Shown in pieces: positions 27,339-35,803 of a stretch of 48,351 nt of DNA. Position 1 is the first letter of the stretch; each line of letters starts with the position of its first letter. Source of the DNA: an uncultured Paracoccus sp. (GTDB lineage Bacteria; Pseudomonadota; Alphaproteobacteria; Rhodobacterales; Rhodobacteraceae); assembly GCA_934533075.1 (NCBI GenBank), contig CAKTBJ010000021.1:1-48351 (forward strand), written 5' to 3'. The notes under the pieces were generated by a model that saw nothing but the letters and a program-made list of their open reading frames with translations, made no database searches and was not told where the DNA came from. The position numbers were made by a program, and so were the translations under genes.

Positions 27339-27848
27339 TCAGCGCCCGGCGCGCTGCACCAGCTTGGCCGATTTCGCCACCAGCATCCGCCGCCGCATCG
27401 GCGTCAGGTGATCCACGTAAAGCCGCCCGTTCAGGTGGTCGATCTGGTGCTGCACCGAGGTCGCCCAGAGGCCGACGAAATCGCGCTCCTCCACCGCCCC
27501 CTCGGCATTCAGGAACCGCACCGTCACCGCGCGCGGCCGGGTGATGCGGGCCGAGACGCCGGGCAGGTTCGGGCTGGCCTCCTCGTGGTCGCGCGGCTTG
27601 ACCGAGGCGTGCAAAATCTCCGGGTTGGCCATCCGCACCGCCTGCCCGCGCTTTTCCGAAGCATCCACCACCGCCAGCCGCAGCATGATGCCGATCTGCG
27701 GCGCGGCCAGACCCACGCCCGGCATGGCCTCCATCGTGTCGATCATGTCGTCCCAGACCATTTGCACGGCCTCGGTCACGGCCTCGACCGGATCGGCGGG
27801 GCGGTGCAGGCGGGCATCGGTATAGGGCAGGAAGGGGCGGACGCTCAC
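27339..27848 (-). CDS. Peptide deformylase-like protein with altered active site
   Basis: The protein has 169 residues from a GTG that overlaps the def stop codon (GTGA). The fold pattern is that of peptide deformylase and the first motif, GVGLAAPQIG at residues 44-53, is intact. The second motif, normally EGCLS, reads EASPN, putting Ser92 where the metal-ligand Cys belongs. The third motif, normally HEFDH, reads HQIDH (134-138), so the catalytic Glu is Gln135, while both metal-ligand His remain. Active deformylation of N-formyl-Met is therefore unlikely. The frame is fully open with normal composition, so this looks like a maintained paralogue, not a pseudogene. It could bind nascent chains or partner the active enzyme. 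Confidence 0.88.
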   Translation of the reverse strand: MSVRPFLPYTDARLHRPADPVEAVTEAVQMVWDDMIDTMEAMPGVGLAAPQIGIMLRLAVVDASEKRGQAVRMANPEILHASVKPRDHEEASPNLPGVSARITRPRAVTVRFLNAEGAVEERDFVGLWATSVQHQIDHLNGRLYVDHLTPMRRRMLVAKSAKLVQRAGR

Positions 27849-28372
27849 GTCACATCCCGCTCGCGCTCGCGCTTCAGCTTGGCCATCTTGCGGGTGATAA
27901 GCTGGCGGCGCATGGCGCCGATATGGTCGATGAACAAGACGCCGTTCAGGTGGTCTAGCTCGTGCTGGGCGCAGGTGGCCCAGAGGCCGCCGAACTCCTC
28001 CACATGCCGCTTGCCGTCGAGGCCGGTGAACTCCACGCGCACCTCGGCCGGGCGGGTGACTTCGGCATAATGCTCGGGGAAGGACAGGCAGCCCTCCTCA
28101 TAGGTGCTTTCCGCCGCCGAGGTCCACAGGATTTCCGGGTCGATCAGCACCATCGGCCGCGGCTGGGCCTCGGGGTCCTTGATGCAATCCATCACATAGA
28201 GACGCTTCAGCACACCGACCTGCGGCGCCGCCAGACCCACGCCGGGCGCGTCATACATCGTCGCCAGCATGTCGGCGGCCAGGGTCTCGATCTCCGGCGT
28301 GATGCGGCCCACGGGGGCGCAGACCCTTTTCAGGCGCGGATCGGGATGCAGAAGGATGGGTCGAATTGTCAT
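27845..28372 (-). CDS. def: Peptide deformylase
   Basis: The protein has 175 residues from the ATG at 28372; in-frame codons upstream (up to 28390) are possible but less family-like. It removes formyl groups from nascent proteins. All three motifs are intact: GVGLAAPQVG (44-53), EGCLS (93-97) with the Cys ligand, and HELDH (137-141) with the catalytic Glu. It leads the unit def, def-like, fmt, with the next gene's GTG inside its stop. Confidence 0.96.
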   Translation of the reverse strand: MTIRPILLHPDPRLKRVCAPVGRITPEIETLAADMLATMYDAPGVGLAAPQVGVLKRLYVMDCIKDPEAQPRPMVLIDPEILWTSAAESTYEEGCLSFPEHYAEVTRPAEVRVEFTGLDGKRHVEEFGGLWATCAQHELDHLNGVLFIDHIGAMRRQLITRKMAKLKRERERDVT

Positions 28373-28456
28373 GCCCACCATGTAGGGCAAGGCTTCACCT
28401 CGCGCAATCGGTCGCTATGCTATGGCCATCAAACCAAGGGGCAAAGGGGCGGACCC

Positions 28457-29638
28457 ATGCGGGACTTCGACGAGATCATCGACCGGCGCGGCACCGGCTG
28501 CGCGAAATGGGACGATATGGAGGCAGGCTTCGGCGTCCCGGCCGAGGACGGGCTGGCGATGTGGGTCGCAGACATGGATTTCCGCCCCCCGCAGGCGGTC
28601 GACGATGCGCTGCGCAAGCTGCTGGATCACGGCATTTACGGCTATCCCTCGCATGGGCACGAGACCACCGACGCGATCCGCTGGTGGATGGCGAACCGCC
28701 ACGGCTGGACCATCGGGCGCGACGACATCCTGTCGGTGCACGGGCTGGTGAACGGCACCGCGCTGGCAGTCGACGCCTATACGCGGCCCGGCGATGCCGT
28801 GGTGCTGATGACGCCGGTCTATCACGCCTTCGCCCGCGTGATCCTGGCCAATGGCCGCACGGTCACGGAACTGCCCCTCGCGCTGGACGAGGAAGGCCGC
28901 TACGTCATGGACTGGCAGGGCTGGGCGCCGCGCATGACCGGGCGCGAGAAGCTGCTGATCCTGTGCTCGCCGCACAATCCCGGCGGGCGGGTCTGGACGG
29001 GCGAGGAATTGCGGCAGGTCGCGGATTTCTGCCGCCGCCACGACCTGATCCTGGTCAGCGACGAGATCCACCACGATCTGGTCTTCCCCGGCCAGCCGGC
29101 CCATCAGGTCATGGCCGTGGCGGTGCCCGAGATCGCCGACCGGCTGGTCACGCTGACCTCGGCCACCAAGACCTTCAACATCGCCGGCGCGCATCTGGGC
29201 AACGCCATCATCACCGACCCGGCCCTGCGCAAGCCCTATGCCGACCGCATCGCCGCGCTGGGCATCTCGCCGGGGCTGTTCGGGCTGCCGATGGTGGCGG
29301 CGGCCTATTCGCCGGCCGGCGCGGAATGGCTGGCGGCGCTGATGACCTATCTGGAGGGCAACCGACAGGTGTTCGACGAGGGGATCGCGGCGATTCCCGG
29401 CCTGCGCTCGATGCCGCTGGAGGCGACCTATCTGGCCTGGGTGGATTTCTCCGGCACCGGCATGGAGCGCGAGGAGTTCACCGACCGCGTGCTGCGCGAG
29501 GCCAGGGTGGCGGCGAATCATGGCACCTCCTTCGGGCTGGGCGGCGAGAGCTGGCTGCGCTTCAACCTCGCCATGCCGCGCGCGCAGGTGGCCGAGGCGG
29601 TGCAGCGGTTGCAGGCCGCCTTTACCGACCTGCAATAG
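28457..29638 (+). CDS. MalY/PatB-type C-S lyase (cystathionine beta-lyase-like aminotransferase fold)
   Basis: The protein has 393 residues from the ATG at 28457, with AAAGGGG upstream. It is a fold-type I PLP enzyme that splits cysteine S-conjugates or cystathionine to pyruvate, ammonia and a thiol. Typical MalY/PatB segments are MWVADMDF near residue 36, YGYPSHG, the Asn/Pro-rich CSPHNPGGRVW, VSDEIHHDLVF with the Asp, and the PLP lysine in SATKTFNIAG. The gene stops 0 nt before the ATG of the next gene. A role in sulfur amino acid metabolism is inferred from the family. Confidence 0.92.
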   Translation: MRDFDEIIDRRGTGCAKWDDMEAGFGVPAEDGLAMWVADMDFRPPQAVDDALRKLLDHGIYGYPSHGHETTDAIRWWMANRHGWTIGRDDILSVHGLVNGTALAVDAYTRPGDAVVLMTPVYHAFARVILANGRTVTELPLALDEEGRYVMDWQGWAPRMTGREKLLILCSPHNPGGRVWTGEELRQVADFCRRHDLILVSDEIHHDLVFPGQPAHQVMAVAVPEIADRLVTLTSATKTFNIAGAHLGNAIITDPALRKPYADRIAALGISPGLFGLPMVAAAYSPAGAEWLAALMTYLEGNRQVFDEGIAAIPGLRSMPLEATYLAWVDFSGTGMEREEFTDRVLREARVAANHGTSFGLGGESWLRFNLAMPRAQVAEAVQRLQAAFTDLQ

Positions 29639-30187
29639 ATGGGCGGTGGGGCGGTCACGGCGGCGCTGCTGCTCTGGCAGGCGCTGGCGCCGCCGGCGGC
29701 GCCCGCCTTGCCCGGCTGGGCCGCCCTGCCCGCCATCCCGGTGCTGCCCGCCGGTCCCATCGAGGGCAAGGTGGACCGCATCGTCATCGACAAGACCGGG
29801 CGGCTGATGGTCGCCTTTCAGGACGGGCGCCCGGTGCGGGCCTTTCAGGTCGCGCTGGGGTTTACGCCGCAGGGCCACAAGACCCGGCAGGGCGACGGGC
29901 GCACGCCCGAGGGCGTCTTCCGCGTCGATCGCCGCAACGATGCCAGCCGCTTCCACCTGTCGCTGGGGCTGGACTATCCGCGCCCGCAGGACCGGGCGCA
30001 GGCGCGGGCCGCCGGCATGCATCCGGGCGGCGACATCTTCATCCACGGCCAGCCCAACGGCCGCGTGACGCGCGGCTATCGCATCAAGGGCGACTGGACG
30101 GATGGCTGCATCGCCGTCTCGGATGGCGAGATCGAGGACCTGTTCGCCGCCACGCGCATCGGCACCGAGGTCGAAATCCGCCCCTGA
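29639..30187 (+). CDS. L,D-transpeptidase family (YkuD) periplasmic enzyme
   Basis: The protein has 182 residues. It has an N-terminal hydrophobic segment (VTAALLLWQALAP) likely to act as a signal or anchor, then a YkuD domain. The catalytic signature is His136 in IHGQPNG, followed 21 residues later by Cys157 in TDGCIAVSD, the usual H-x(15-20)-[ST]xGC pattern. These enzymes crosslink or tether peptidoglycan. The ATG immediately follows the TAG of the preceding gene, so the two are coupled. It is short, as in the YafK/ErfK-type members with no binding domain. Confidence 0.85.
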   Translation: MGGGAVTAALLLWQALAPPAAPALPGWAALPAIPVLPAGPIEGKVDRIVIDKTGRLMVAFQDGRPVRAFQVALGFTPQGHKTRQGDGRTPEGVFRVDRRNDASRFHLSLGLDYPRPQDRAQARAAGMHPGGDIFIHGQPNGRVTRGYRIKGDWTDGCIAVSDGEIEDLFAATRIGTEVEIRP

Positions 30188-30193
30188 TGCCCC

Positions 30194-30213
30194 TTCCGCA
30201 AACGGTTGCGGGG
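30194..30213 (+). terminator. Small hairpin after the L,D-transpeptidase gene
   Basis: CCGCAA / TTGCGG is a 6-bp stem with a 4-nt loop, extendable by two wobble pairs, 8 nt after the stop. There is no T run, so termination would be inefficient and the Anbu gene could still be on the same transcript. Confidence 0.25.
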
Positions 30214-30249
30214 GCGTATGGACGAATCGGACTGAAACGAGGCTTTCCG

Positions 30250-30972
30250 ATGACCTATTGCGTGGGGCTGCGGCTGAATGACGGGCTGGTGATGCTGTCG
30301 GACACCCGCACCAATGCCGGGGTGGACAATATCGCCACCTATCGCAAGACCTTCATCTTCGAGAATCCCGGTCAATGCGTCATCACCATCCTGACGGCGG
30401 GCAGCCTGTCGGTGACGCAGACCGCCATCGCCCGCCTGAACGACGCCATCGCCGCCCCGGACGCGGACGAGACGACATCCATCCTCAAGGCGCCGACGAT
30501 GCTGAAGGTGGCCTCGCTGATCGGCGACACGCTGGCCGCCACCCGGCGCGAGATCGCCGCCCGCATGGACATGGAGCAACAGGCCTCCGCCAGCCTGATC
30601 GTCGGCGGCCAGCGCCGGGGCGGCAGGATGCGGCTGTTCCTGGTCTACCCGGAGGGGAATTTCATCGAGGCCACCGATGACACCCCCTTCCTGCAAATCG
30701 GCGAGCATAAATACGGCAAGCCGCTGCTGGACCGGGTGATCACCCCCGAGACCAGCCTGGAGGACGGGCAGAAGGCGGCGCTGCTGTCGATGGATTCGAC
30801 GCTGCGCTCGAACCTGTCGGTGGGGATGCCGCTGGACCTGACGGTGATCGAGCGCGACACCTGCGCCGTCAGCCGCAGCCGCCGCATTCCGCTGGGCGAT
30901 CCCGACTTCGCCGCGATGAGCGCCGCCTGGGCCGCCGCGCTGCGCGACAGTTTCCGCAGCATCCATATCTGA
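30250..30972 (+). CDS. Anbu, proteasome-like Ntn-hydrolase (bacterial proteasome homologue)
   Basis: The protein has 240 residues. Anbu proteins are distant relatives of the proteasome beta subunit and HslV, seen as helical or ring assemblies. The start MTYCVGLRLNDGLVMLSDTR is diagnostic: removal of Met exposes Thr2 as the putative nucleophile with no propeptide. NAGVDNIATYRK and TILTAGSL are further family segments. Anbu usually sits with a transglutaminase-like, an alpha-E and an ATP-grasp gene; none of those is adjacent here. Substrates are unknown. Confidence 0.92.
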   Translation: MTYCVGLRLNDGLVMLSDTRTNAGVDNIATYRKTFIFENPGQCVITILTAGSLSVTQTAIARLNDAIAAPDADETTSILKAPTMLKVASLIGDTLAATRREIAARMDMEQQASASLIVGGQRRGGRMRLFLVYPEGNFIEATDDTPFLQIGEHKYGKPLLDRVITPETSLEDGQKAALLSMDSTLRSNLSVGMPLDLTVIERDTCAVSRSRRIPLGDPDFAAMSAAWAAALRDSFRSIHI

Positions 30973-31407
30973 GAACCGATTCGCCGCGCCTGACCGGACC
31001 GGGGGACGATTCGCGCCGCCGGCGATCCGGGCGCGCGCCTTCGTGATCGCGAACCGCCTCCGGCTGGCCGGCGCGGGGGGTGCGACATCCTGCACCCGGT
31101 TGCAGGGCTTGCGCCGCCCGGTCGGGTGCTTAGGCACCCGGACGCCGGTTCGGTGACCTCGTTACGCCGCGTCAAAGCAAGGAAGCTGCGCGGAAAGCCC
31201 CATATACATGAGTTTCATTGCGTACCCTGTTGCGACCGCAGCATCACGAAAAAGTAAATAAACCCTTATGCTTATCGGCATGATATGCAGGATTTGCATG
31301 GCGGCTCTGCGGTGCAGCATCTGGTTATTCGATGCATAGCGGTCTATATCCTCGGCATCGAAACGAACGACGGATCGGATCCGCCGATCTTGAAAAGGAT
31401 GAATACC
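30973..31407. other. Intergenic region before the DUF1127 gene
   Basis: No coding region is credible. The left half has two GGGTGC/GCACCC inverted repeats (31078-31097 and 31123-31140), possibly ending the Anbu transcript, the second with a 7-bp stem and TTAG loop. From about 31195 the sequence becomes markedly AT-richer (for example TTTCATTG and AAAAAGTAAATAAAC), the usual sign of a promoter in this GC-rich genome. A further AT-rich stretch near 31322-31350 contains ATGCAT and CTATAT, which could form the DUF1127 promoter. Confidence 0.5.
31285..31299. promoter_or_regulatory. Candidate operator, ATGCA-N5-TGCAT
   Basis: This is a perfect 5-bp inverted repeat with a 5-bp spacer inside the AT-rich stretch upstream of the DUF1127 gene. 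The T-N11-A geometry is compatible with a LysR-type or other dimeric regulator. A single ATGCAT recurs at 31332-31337. The regulator is not known. Confidence 0.35.
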
Positions 31408-31602
31408 ATGTCGGCCATTGACACCCTGCACGCCCCGGCCATCGCCCGCCCCGCGAACATCTTCTCGCGCATCGCGCTGGCGGTCATGGACTGGAACAAC
31501 ACCCGCACGACCCGCGACGCCCTGTATCGCCTGACCGATCGCGAGCTGGACGATATCGGCCTGAGCCGGAGCGACATCGACCGCGTCGCCCGCGGCCTGT
31601 GA
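31408..31602 (+). CDS. DUF1127 small protein
   Basis: The protein has 64 residues from the ATG at 31408, chosen because AAGG lies 9 nt upstream; an ATG at 31399 is too close to that site. The C-terminal DUF1127 (YjiS-like) motif reads ALYRLTDRELDDIGLSRSDIDR, a short Arg-rich helical hairpin. DUF1127 proteins in alphaproteobacteria are stress-regulated and at least some, such as CcaF1 of Rhodobacter sphaeroides, bind RNA and affect sRNA maturation. It stands alone with its own AT-rich upstream region and a strong terminator about 45 nt downstream, so it is a single-gene transcript. Confidence 0.9.
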   Translation: MSAIDTLHAPAIARPANIFSRIALAVMDWNNTRTTRDALYRLTDRELDDIGLSRSDIDRVARGL

Positions 31603-31647
31603 TCGCCGCAAAGACCGCAGCCCCGGCCAACGGACCGGACTGCCGAC

Positions 31648-31689
31648 CTGCCTCCCAACTCGGTTGAGTTGCGGAGGCAGTTTCGTTTT
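31648..31689 (+). terminator. Intrinsic terminator of the DUF1127 gene
   Basis: CTGCCTCC / GGAGGCAG (31648-31655 and 31673-31680) continues into AACTC / GAGTT around a GGTT loop with one bulged C, and TTTCGTTTT follows directly. It is a well-formed rho-independent terminator. The CCTCCC in its arm recalls the CCUCCUCCC loops of sRNAs near DUF1127 genes in Rhodobacter, but here it is within a stem and only partial. Confidence 0.85.
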
Positions 31690-31851
31690 CAGGACCCGGC
31701 CCCGCAGCCTCGCGGCCGCAGCCTCCGCCCCTTCAGCCCATCGCAACGGCACGCGGGGCCACGCATGCCCGCCTGGCCCGGCATCCGGCCGCGCCGGGCA
31801 GCGCGACCTGCGGGCGGCCCCGGAATCCCGCGATGGCCCCTCGCGGCCGCC

Positions 31852-32373
31852 TCAGCCCTCCGACGGCAGGTGCGGGCGCCGGATCTGGCCCAGCACCTCG
31901 CGCAGCTCCCGCGCCAGGCTGACGCGCTCCTCCGGGGACAGGAAGGCGCCCAGCTCGACCTCGCGGCTGCCTTTGGGATCGACCCCGCCGGTCAGGGTCA
32001 GATAATCCTCCACCGGCCCGTCCGTCCGCAGCGTCACGCGAATCCAGTAGGGATTGGCCTGCCAATGCCGGTCCGCCTGCCCCGGATCGCTGCGCAGCAG
32101 GCTGGCCCGGTCGGCGCTCAGCACCAGCACCTCGCGCGTGCCGCCGCTGCGATTGCTGCGCCTCAGCGCCAGCATCAGCGCCAGCAGCGCCGCCAGCAGG
32201 AAGGGCAGCAGCCCCCACAGCGCCGGCGAGCCGAACACCGCCAGCAGCGGCAGCAGCAGCAGCGCCGCCGTCATGCCCACGAAGGCCACATAGCCGCGCG
32301 GCGTCAGCGAGCGGAACGGCCAGACCCGCAGCACCAGCGTCTCGCTATCGCGCCTTTCCCAACGATACGGCAT
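31852..32373 (-). CDS. DUF2244 membrane protein
   Basis: The protein has 173 residues from the ATG at 32373. It has two adjacent transmembrane helices near residues 28-70 (GYVAFVGMTAALLLLPLLAV, then LLPFLLAALLALMLALRR) and a C-terminal soluble domain, the DUF2244 layout. The function is unknown. The gene lies downstream of ctaD on the same strand, 95 bp apart, in an arrangement common near oxidase genes, but a hairpin terminator separates them. The 249-bp stretch from the DUF1127 stop to this stop holds only the DUF1127 terminator. Confidence 0.82.
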   Translation of the reverse strand: MPYRWERRDSETLVLRVWPFRSLTPRGYVAFVGMTAALLLLPLLAVFGSPALWGLLPFLLAALLALMLALRRSNRSGGTREVLVLSADRASLLRSDPGQADRHWQANPYWIRVTLRTDGPVEDYLTLTGGVDPKGSREVELGAFLSPEERVSLARELREVLGQIRRPHLPSEG

Positions 32374-32414
32374 CGTCCCGGCCCCGCCCGCGCGCATCGC
32401 GGGCCTTGAATGCA

Positions 32415-32443
32415 AACGACCCCGGAGCGTCTCCGGGGTCGTT
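32415..32443 (-). terminator. Terminator hairpin after ctaD
   Basis: AACGACCCCGGAG and CTCCGGGGTCGTT form a 13-bp perfect stem with a 3-nt CGT loop, 24 nt after the ctaD stop. Reading the minus strand, the stem ends in GTT and the next bases are TGCATTC, so the U tract is weak, but the stem is strong. Confidence 0.7.
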
Positions 32444-32467
32444 CGGTGTCATGCCTCGCCGCGCCCC

Positions 32468-34144
32468 TCAATGGGAACGGGCATGGTCCCAGTCCTCGCG
32501 CTTGGGCAGCGTCTCGAACGTATGCTCGGGCGGCGGGTTGGGCAGCGTCCATTCCAGCGTGTCGGCATATTCGTTCCAATAGTTGTTCTCGGTCACGCGA
32601 CGACCATAGAACACCGTGTAGAAGACGATGCCGAAGAAGAACAGGTAGGAGGCGAAGGTGATATAGGCGCCGATCGACGAAATGTTGTTCCAGTAGGCGA
32701 ACTCCACCGGATAGTCGATATAGCGGCGCGGCATGCCCTGCCGGCCCAGGAAGTGCTGCGGGAAGAAGGTCAGGTTGGCCCCGATGAACATCATCCAGAA
32801 GTGCAGCTTGCCCGCCCATTCCGGGTATTGCCGGCCGGACATCTTGCCCATCCAGTAATAGATGCCCGCGAACAGGGTGAAGACAGCCCCGATGCTCATC
32901 ACATAATGGAAATGGGCCACGATATAATAGGTATCGTGATACACCCGGTCCAGCGGCGCCTGGCTGATGACAACGCCGGTCACGCCGCCGACGGTGAACA
33001 GGAACAGGAAGCCGAAGGCCCACAGCATGGGCGTCTTGAACTCGACCGAGCCGCCCCACATCGTCGCGATCCACGAGAACACCTTGATGCCCGTGGGCAC
33101 GGCGATGGTCATGGTGGCCAGCATGAAATAGCTTTGCTGGGTCAGCGACATGCCGACGGTGAACATGTGGTGCGCCCAGACCACGAAGCCCAGCACCGCG
33201 ATGGCGATGATCGCCATGACCATGCCCATATAGCCGAAGATCGGCTTGCGGGCGAAGGTGGCGATGACGTGGCTGATCAGGCCGAAGCCGGGCAGGATGA
33301 TGATATACACCTCCGGGTGGCCGAAGAACCAGAGGATGTGCTGATACAGGATCGGGTCGCCGCCGCCATCGGCCGCGAAGAAGGCGGTGCCGAAGTTGCG
33401 GTCCATCAGCAGCATGGTGATGGCGCCGGCCAGCACCGGCAGGCACAGCAGGATCATCCAGGCGGTGATGAACACCGACCAGGCGAACAGCGGCACCTTG
33501 AACAGCGTCATGCCGGGCGCGCGCATGTTCAGGAAGGTGGTGATGATGTTGATCGAGCCGAGGATCGACGAGGCGCCCGAGACGTGGACGGCGAAGATCG
33601 CCAGGTCCATCGAATAGCCGGCCTCGTGGCTGGACAGCGGCGGATACAGCACCCAGCCCACGCCCGAACCGCGCATCCCGTCGCCGCCCGGCGAGAACAG
33701 CGAGGTCAGGCCCAGCGCCACGCCGACGACATACAGCCAGTAGCTGAGGTTGTTCAGCCGCGGAAAGGCCATGTCCGGCGCACCGATATGCAGCGGCATG
33801 AAATAGTTGCCGAAGCCGCCGAACAGCGCCGGAATCACCACGAAGAACATCATCAGCACACCGTGATAGGTGATCATGACGTTCCACAGGTGCCCGTTGG
33901 GCGTGCATTCCTGCGCGGCGTTGGGGATCAGCCGCCAGCCTTCCAGGCACATGTATTGCACGCCGGGATGCTGCAATTCCATCCGCATGTAGACGGTGAA
34001 GGTGACCGAGATCAGGCCGACCACCGCCGCGGTGATCAGATAGAGAATCCCGATATCCTTGTGGTTCGTGGACATGAACCAGCGGGTGAAGAACCCGCGG
34101 GAATCGTGGTGATCCCCATGTTCCTGGACGGCTGCGTCTGCCAT
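32468..34144 (-). CDS. ctaD: Cytochrome c oxidase (aa3) subunit I
   Basis: The protein has 558 residues from the ATG at 34144, the same length as P. denitrificans CtaDII; an upstream in-frame start would add 37 unrelated residues. It contains heme a, heme a3 and CuB and pumps protons. With this start, the heme a ligands are His94 and His413, the heme a3 ligand is His411, the CuB ligands are His276, His325 and His326, and Tyr280 is the CuB-linked tyrosine. D-channel Asp124 and Glu278, and K-channel Lys354, are all intact. The N terminus MADAAV and [11 protein letters not shown] are as in Paracoccus. It sits 280 bp downstream of cycA on the same strand, apart from ctaC, ctaB, ctaG and ctaE. Confidence 0.98.
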   Translation of the reverse strand: MADAAVQEHGDHHDSRGFFTRWFMSTNHKDIGILYLITAAVVGLISVTFTVYMRMELQHPGVQYMCLEGWRLIPNAAQECTPNGHLWNVMITYHGVLMMFFVVIPALFGGFGNYFMPLHIGAPDMAFPRLNNLSYWLYVVGVALGLTSLFSPGGDGMRGSGVGWVLYPPLSSHEAGYSMDLAIFAVHVSGASSILGSINIITTFLNMRAPGMTLFKVPLFAWSVFITAWMILLCLPVLAGAITMLLMDRNFGTAFFAADGGGDPILYQHILWFFGHPEVYIIILPGFGLISHVIATFARKPIFGYMGMVMAIIAIAVLGFVVWAHHMFTVGMSLTQQSYFMLATMTIAVPTGIKVFSWIATMWGGSVEFKTPMLWAFGFLFLFTVGGVTGVVISQAPLDRVYHDTYYIVAHFHYVMSIGAVFTLFAGIYYWMGKMSGRQYPEWAGKLHFWMMFIGANLTFFPQHFLGRQGMPRRYIDYPVEFAYWNNISSIGAYITFASYLFFFGIVFYTVFYGRRVTENNYWNEYADTLEWTLPNPPPEHTFETLPKREDWDHARSH

Positions 34145-34167
34145 CTGAGCTACCTCGCGCGAAATAG

Positions 34168-34190
34168 TTGCCGGCGTCCGGCGCCGGCAA
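34168..34190 (-). repeat. Inverted repeat in the ctaD leader
   Basis: TTGCCGGC (34168-34175) and GCCGGCAA (34183-34190) are perfect 8-bp arms with a 7-nt spacer, 24-46 nt before the ctaD start codon. It lies just upstream of the ribosome site and could act as a leader hairpin or an operator. There is no sign of an FNR box in it. Confidence 0.4.
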
Positions 34191-34393
34191 TCCCCATCCG
34201 TTCTAGCCGAGCCTTCCCCCGGCGGCAACGCCGGATTGGGCAAAATCCGATGCATTCAAGACGCTGACGGCGAAACCGTGGCGCCCGGCCGGCCCGGGGC
34301 AAGGCGACCATAGCAGATTCCGCCCTCCGTTAGAAGGTCGCGCCGGCCGTCACCCGCCCCTCGCGGCAGCCGCAAGCCGGCGAGATGCCGGGG

Positions 34394-34412
34394 CGTCCGG
34401 CCCTTTCGGACG
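34394..34412 (-). terminator. Hairpin downstream of cycA
   Basis: CGTCCG / CGGACG is a 6-bp stem with a 7-nt loop, starting 11 nt after the cycA stop on the minus strand. GGGG and CCCC on the outside could lengthen it. There is no T tract, so it may only slow transcription between cycA and ctaD. Confidence 0.35.
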
Positions 34413-34423
34413 GCGGCCCCGCC

Positions 34424-34894
34424 TCAGGGACGGGGGGCGCCGTCGGTCTCCTCGGGCTGCTCGGGCGCGTCGGGCGAATTGGCCAGCAGATAGGCCACCA
34501 GATCGGCCTGGTCCCGGTTCAGCTTGAAGGTCATCTTCGAGCGCGCCCTCGGATCGCCGCTGTATTCGTCCAGCCAGGCGGTCGGGTCGGTGACATAGGC
34601 GGCCAGCGAATGCACGTCCCAGACGGCATCGGGATGGGCTTCGGCCAGCTTGAGGATGCCGTCGCCATAGCGGAACCCCTCGACCGACGCGATCTTGCGC
34701 CCGACGATGCCGTAAAGGTTCGGCCCGGTGATTCCGCCCTTGTAGATCACGGTGCCGTCCGGGGCCTGGATCTGGTGGCAGGCGCGGCATTTGCCGAACA
34801 CCTTCTCGCCCTTCTCGGCATCTCCGGCATCCTGGGCAAACACGGGGCTGGCGAACGCCGCGAGGGCGAGCGCGATGGCTGCGGTGGTTTTCAT
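34424..34894 (-). CDS. cycA: Cytochrome c-550 type periplasmic electron carrier
   Basis: The protein has 156 residues. The signal peptide covers residues 1-20 (ending SPVFA). The heme motif CRACH is at residues 36-40 with axial His40, and Met121 in RSKMTFKL is the likely second axial ligand. GPNLYGIVGRKIA and a C-terminal helix with a Pro/Glu-rich tail are typical of Paracoccus c-550. It shuttles electrons from the bc1 complex to aa3 oxidase. The closeness to the ctaD gene immediately downstream is the arrangement reported for P. denitrificans, as I recall. The symbol rests on that likeness. Confidence 0.93.
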   Translation of the reverse strand: MKTTAAIALALAAFASPVFAQDAGDAEKGEKVFGKCRACHQIQAPDGTVIYKGGITGPNLYGIVGRKIASVEGFRYGDGILKLAEAHPDAVWDVHSLAAYVTDPTAWLDEYSGDPRARSKMTFKLNRDQADLVAYLLANSPDAPEQPEETDGAPRP

Positions 34895-34958
34895 GGAAGC
34901 ACTCCGATTGCATCGCGGAGCCGCATCGCGACGCCCGTCGCGGCGGCCCGCTGCCCCA

Positions 34959-35624
34959 TCATATGCCGGAAAATGCAGATGTGAAGTGCCGCCTCAGCGC
35001 ATCGTCGAGGTCGTCCATCCCCACCGGCAGGCCCAGGTCCACCAGGCTGGTGACGCCGAAATCGTGCAGCCCGCAGGGGACGATGCCGTTGAAATGGCTC
35101 AGGTCAGGCTCGACATTGATGCTGATGCCGTGAAAGCTGATCCAGCGGCGCAGCTTGATGCCGATGGCGGCGATCTTGTCCTCGGCCGGGCTGCCGTCCA
35201 GTCGGCGGGGCTTGTCGGGACGCTCGACCCAGACGCCGACGCGACCGTCGCGGATATGGCCGGTGATGCCGAAATCCGACAGGGCGCCGATGATCCAGGC
35301 CTCCAGCCGGGCCACGAAGGCGCGCACGTCGCGGCCGCGCCGGTTCAGGTCCAGCATGACATAGACCACCCGCTGCCCCGGCCCGTGATAGGTATATTGC
35401 CCGCCGCGCCCGGCCTGATGGACCGGGAAGCGGTCGGGGGCCAGCAGGTCCTCGGCCCGCGCCGAGGTGCCGGCGGTATAGAGCGGCGGATGCTCGACCA
35501 GCCAGACCAGTTCGCCCGCGCGCCCGTCGTGGATGGCGGCGACGCGGGCCTCCATGACGGCCAGCGCCTCGTCATATCGGGTCAGGCCAGGCGCGATGCG
35601 CCATTCGGGTTCGGGCAGGGACAT
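34959..35624 (-). CDS. lipB: Octanoyl-[ACP]:protein N-octanoyltransferase
   Basis: The protein has 221 residues from the ATG at 35624, with GGAGG upstream. It moves octanoate from acyl carrier protein to lipoyl domains of dehydrogenase complexes. Recognisable pieces are [12 protein letters not shown], the glycine-rich [20 protein letters not shown], the Lys in [15 protein letters not shown], and the catalytic Cys in [15 protein letters not shown]. It stands alone in a minus-strand stretch 64 bp upstream of cycA. LipA is not in the window. The 179-bp gap to the tRNA-Leu gene on the other side is otherwise empty. Confidence 0.95.
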   Translation of the reverse strand: MSLPEPEWRIAPGLTRYDEALAVMEARVAAIHDGRAGELVWLVEHPPLYTAGTSARAEDLLAPDRFPVHQAGRGGQYTYHGPGQRVVYVMLDLNRRGRDVRAFVARLEAWIIGALSDFGITGHIRDGRVGVWVERPDKPRRLDGSPAEDKIAAIGIKLRRWISFHGISINVEPDLSHFNGIVPCGLHDFGVTSLVDLGLPVGMDDLDDALRRHFTSAFSGI

Positions 35625-35803
35625 GTCGGAAAGCCTCCGGGCGGATGGCACGGGCATAGCGCGACGGGCGGCGGGGTGCCAGCGGCAGCGGGCGGGCGGC
35701 GTGGGATGCCGGCCGGCGAAGGGGCGCGAAAATGCGGACGGGCGCGTTTTCCCCCTTTCCAAGCCGGTGCCGAGCCGCTAGATACCCCGCCATTGCCCGG
35801 TTT

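Noticed and set aside
27339..27848. Frameshifted pseudogene of def
   Set aside because: The frame is open, coupled and conserved over all three motif regions; only specific residues differ.
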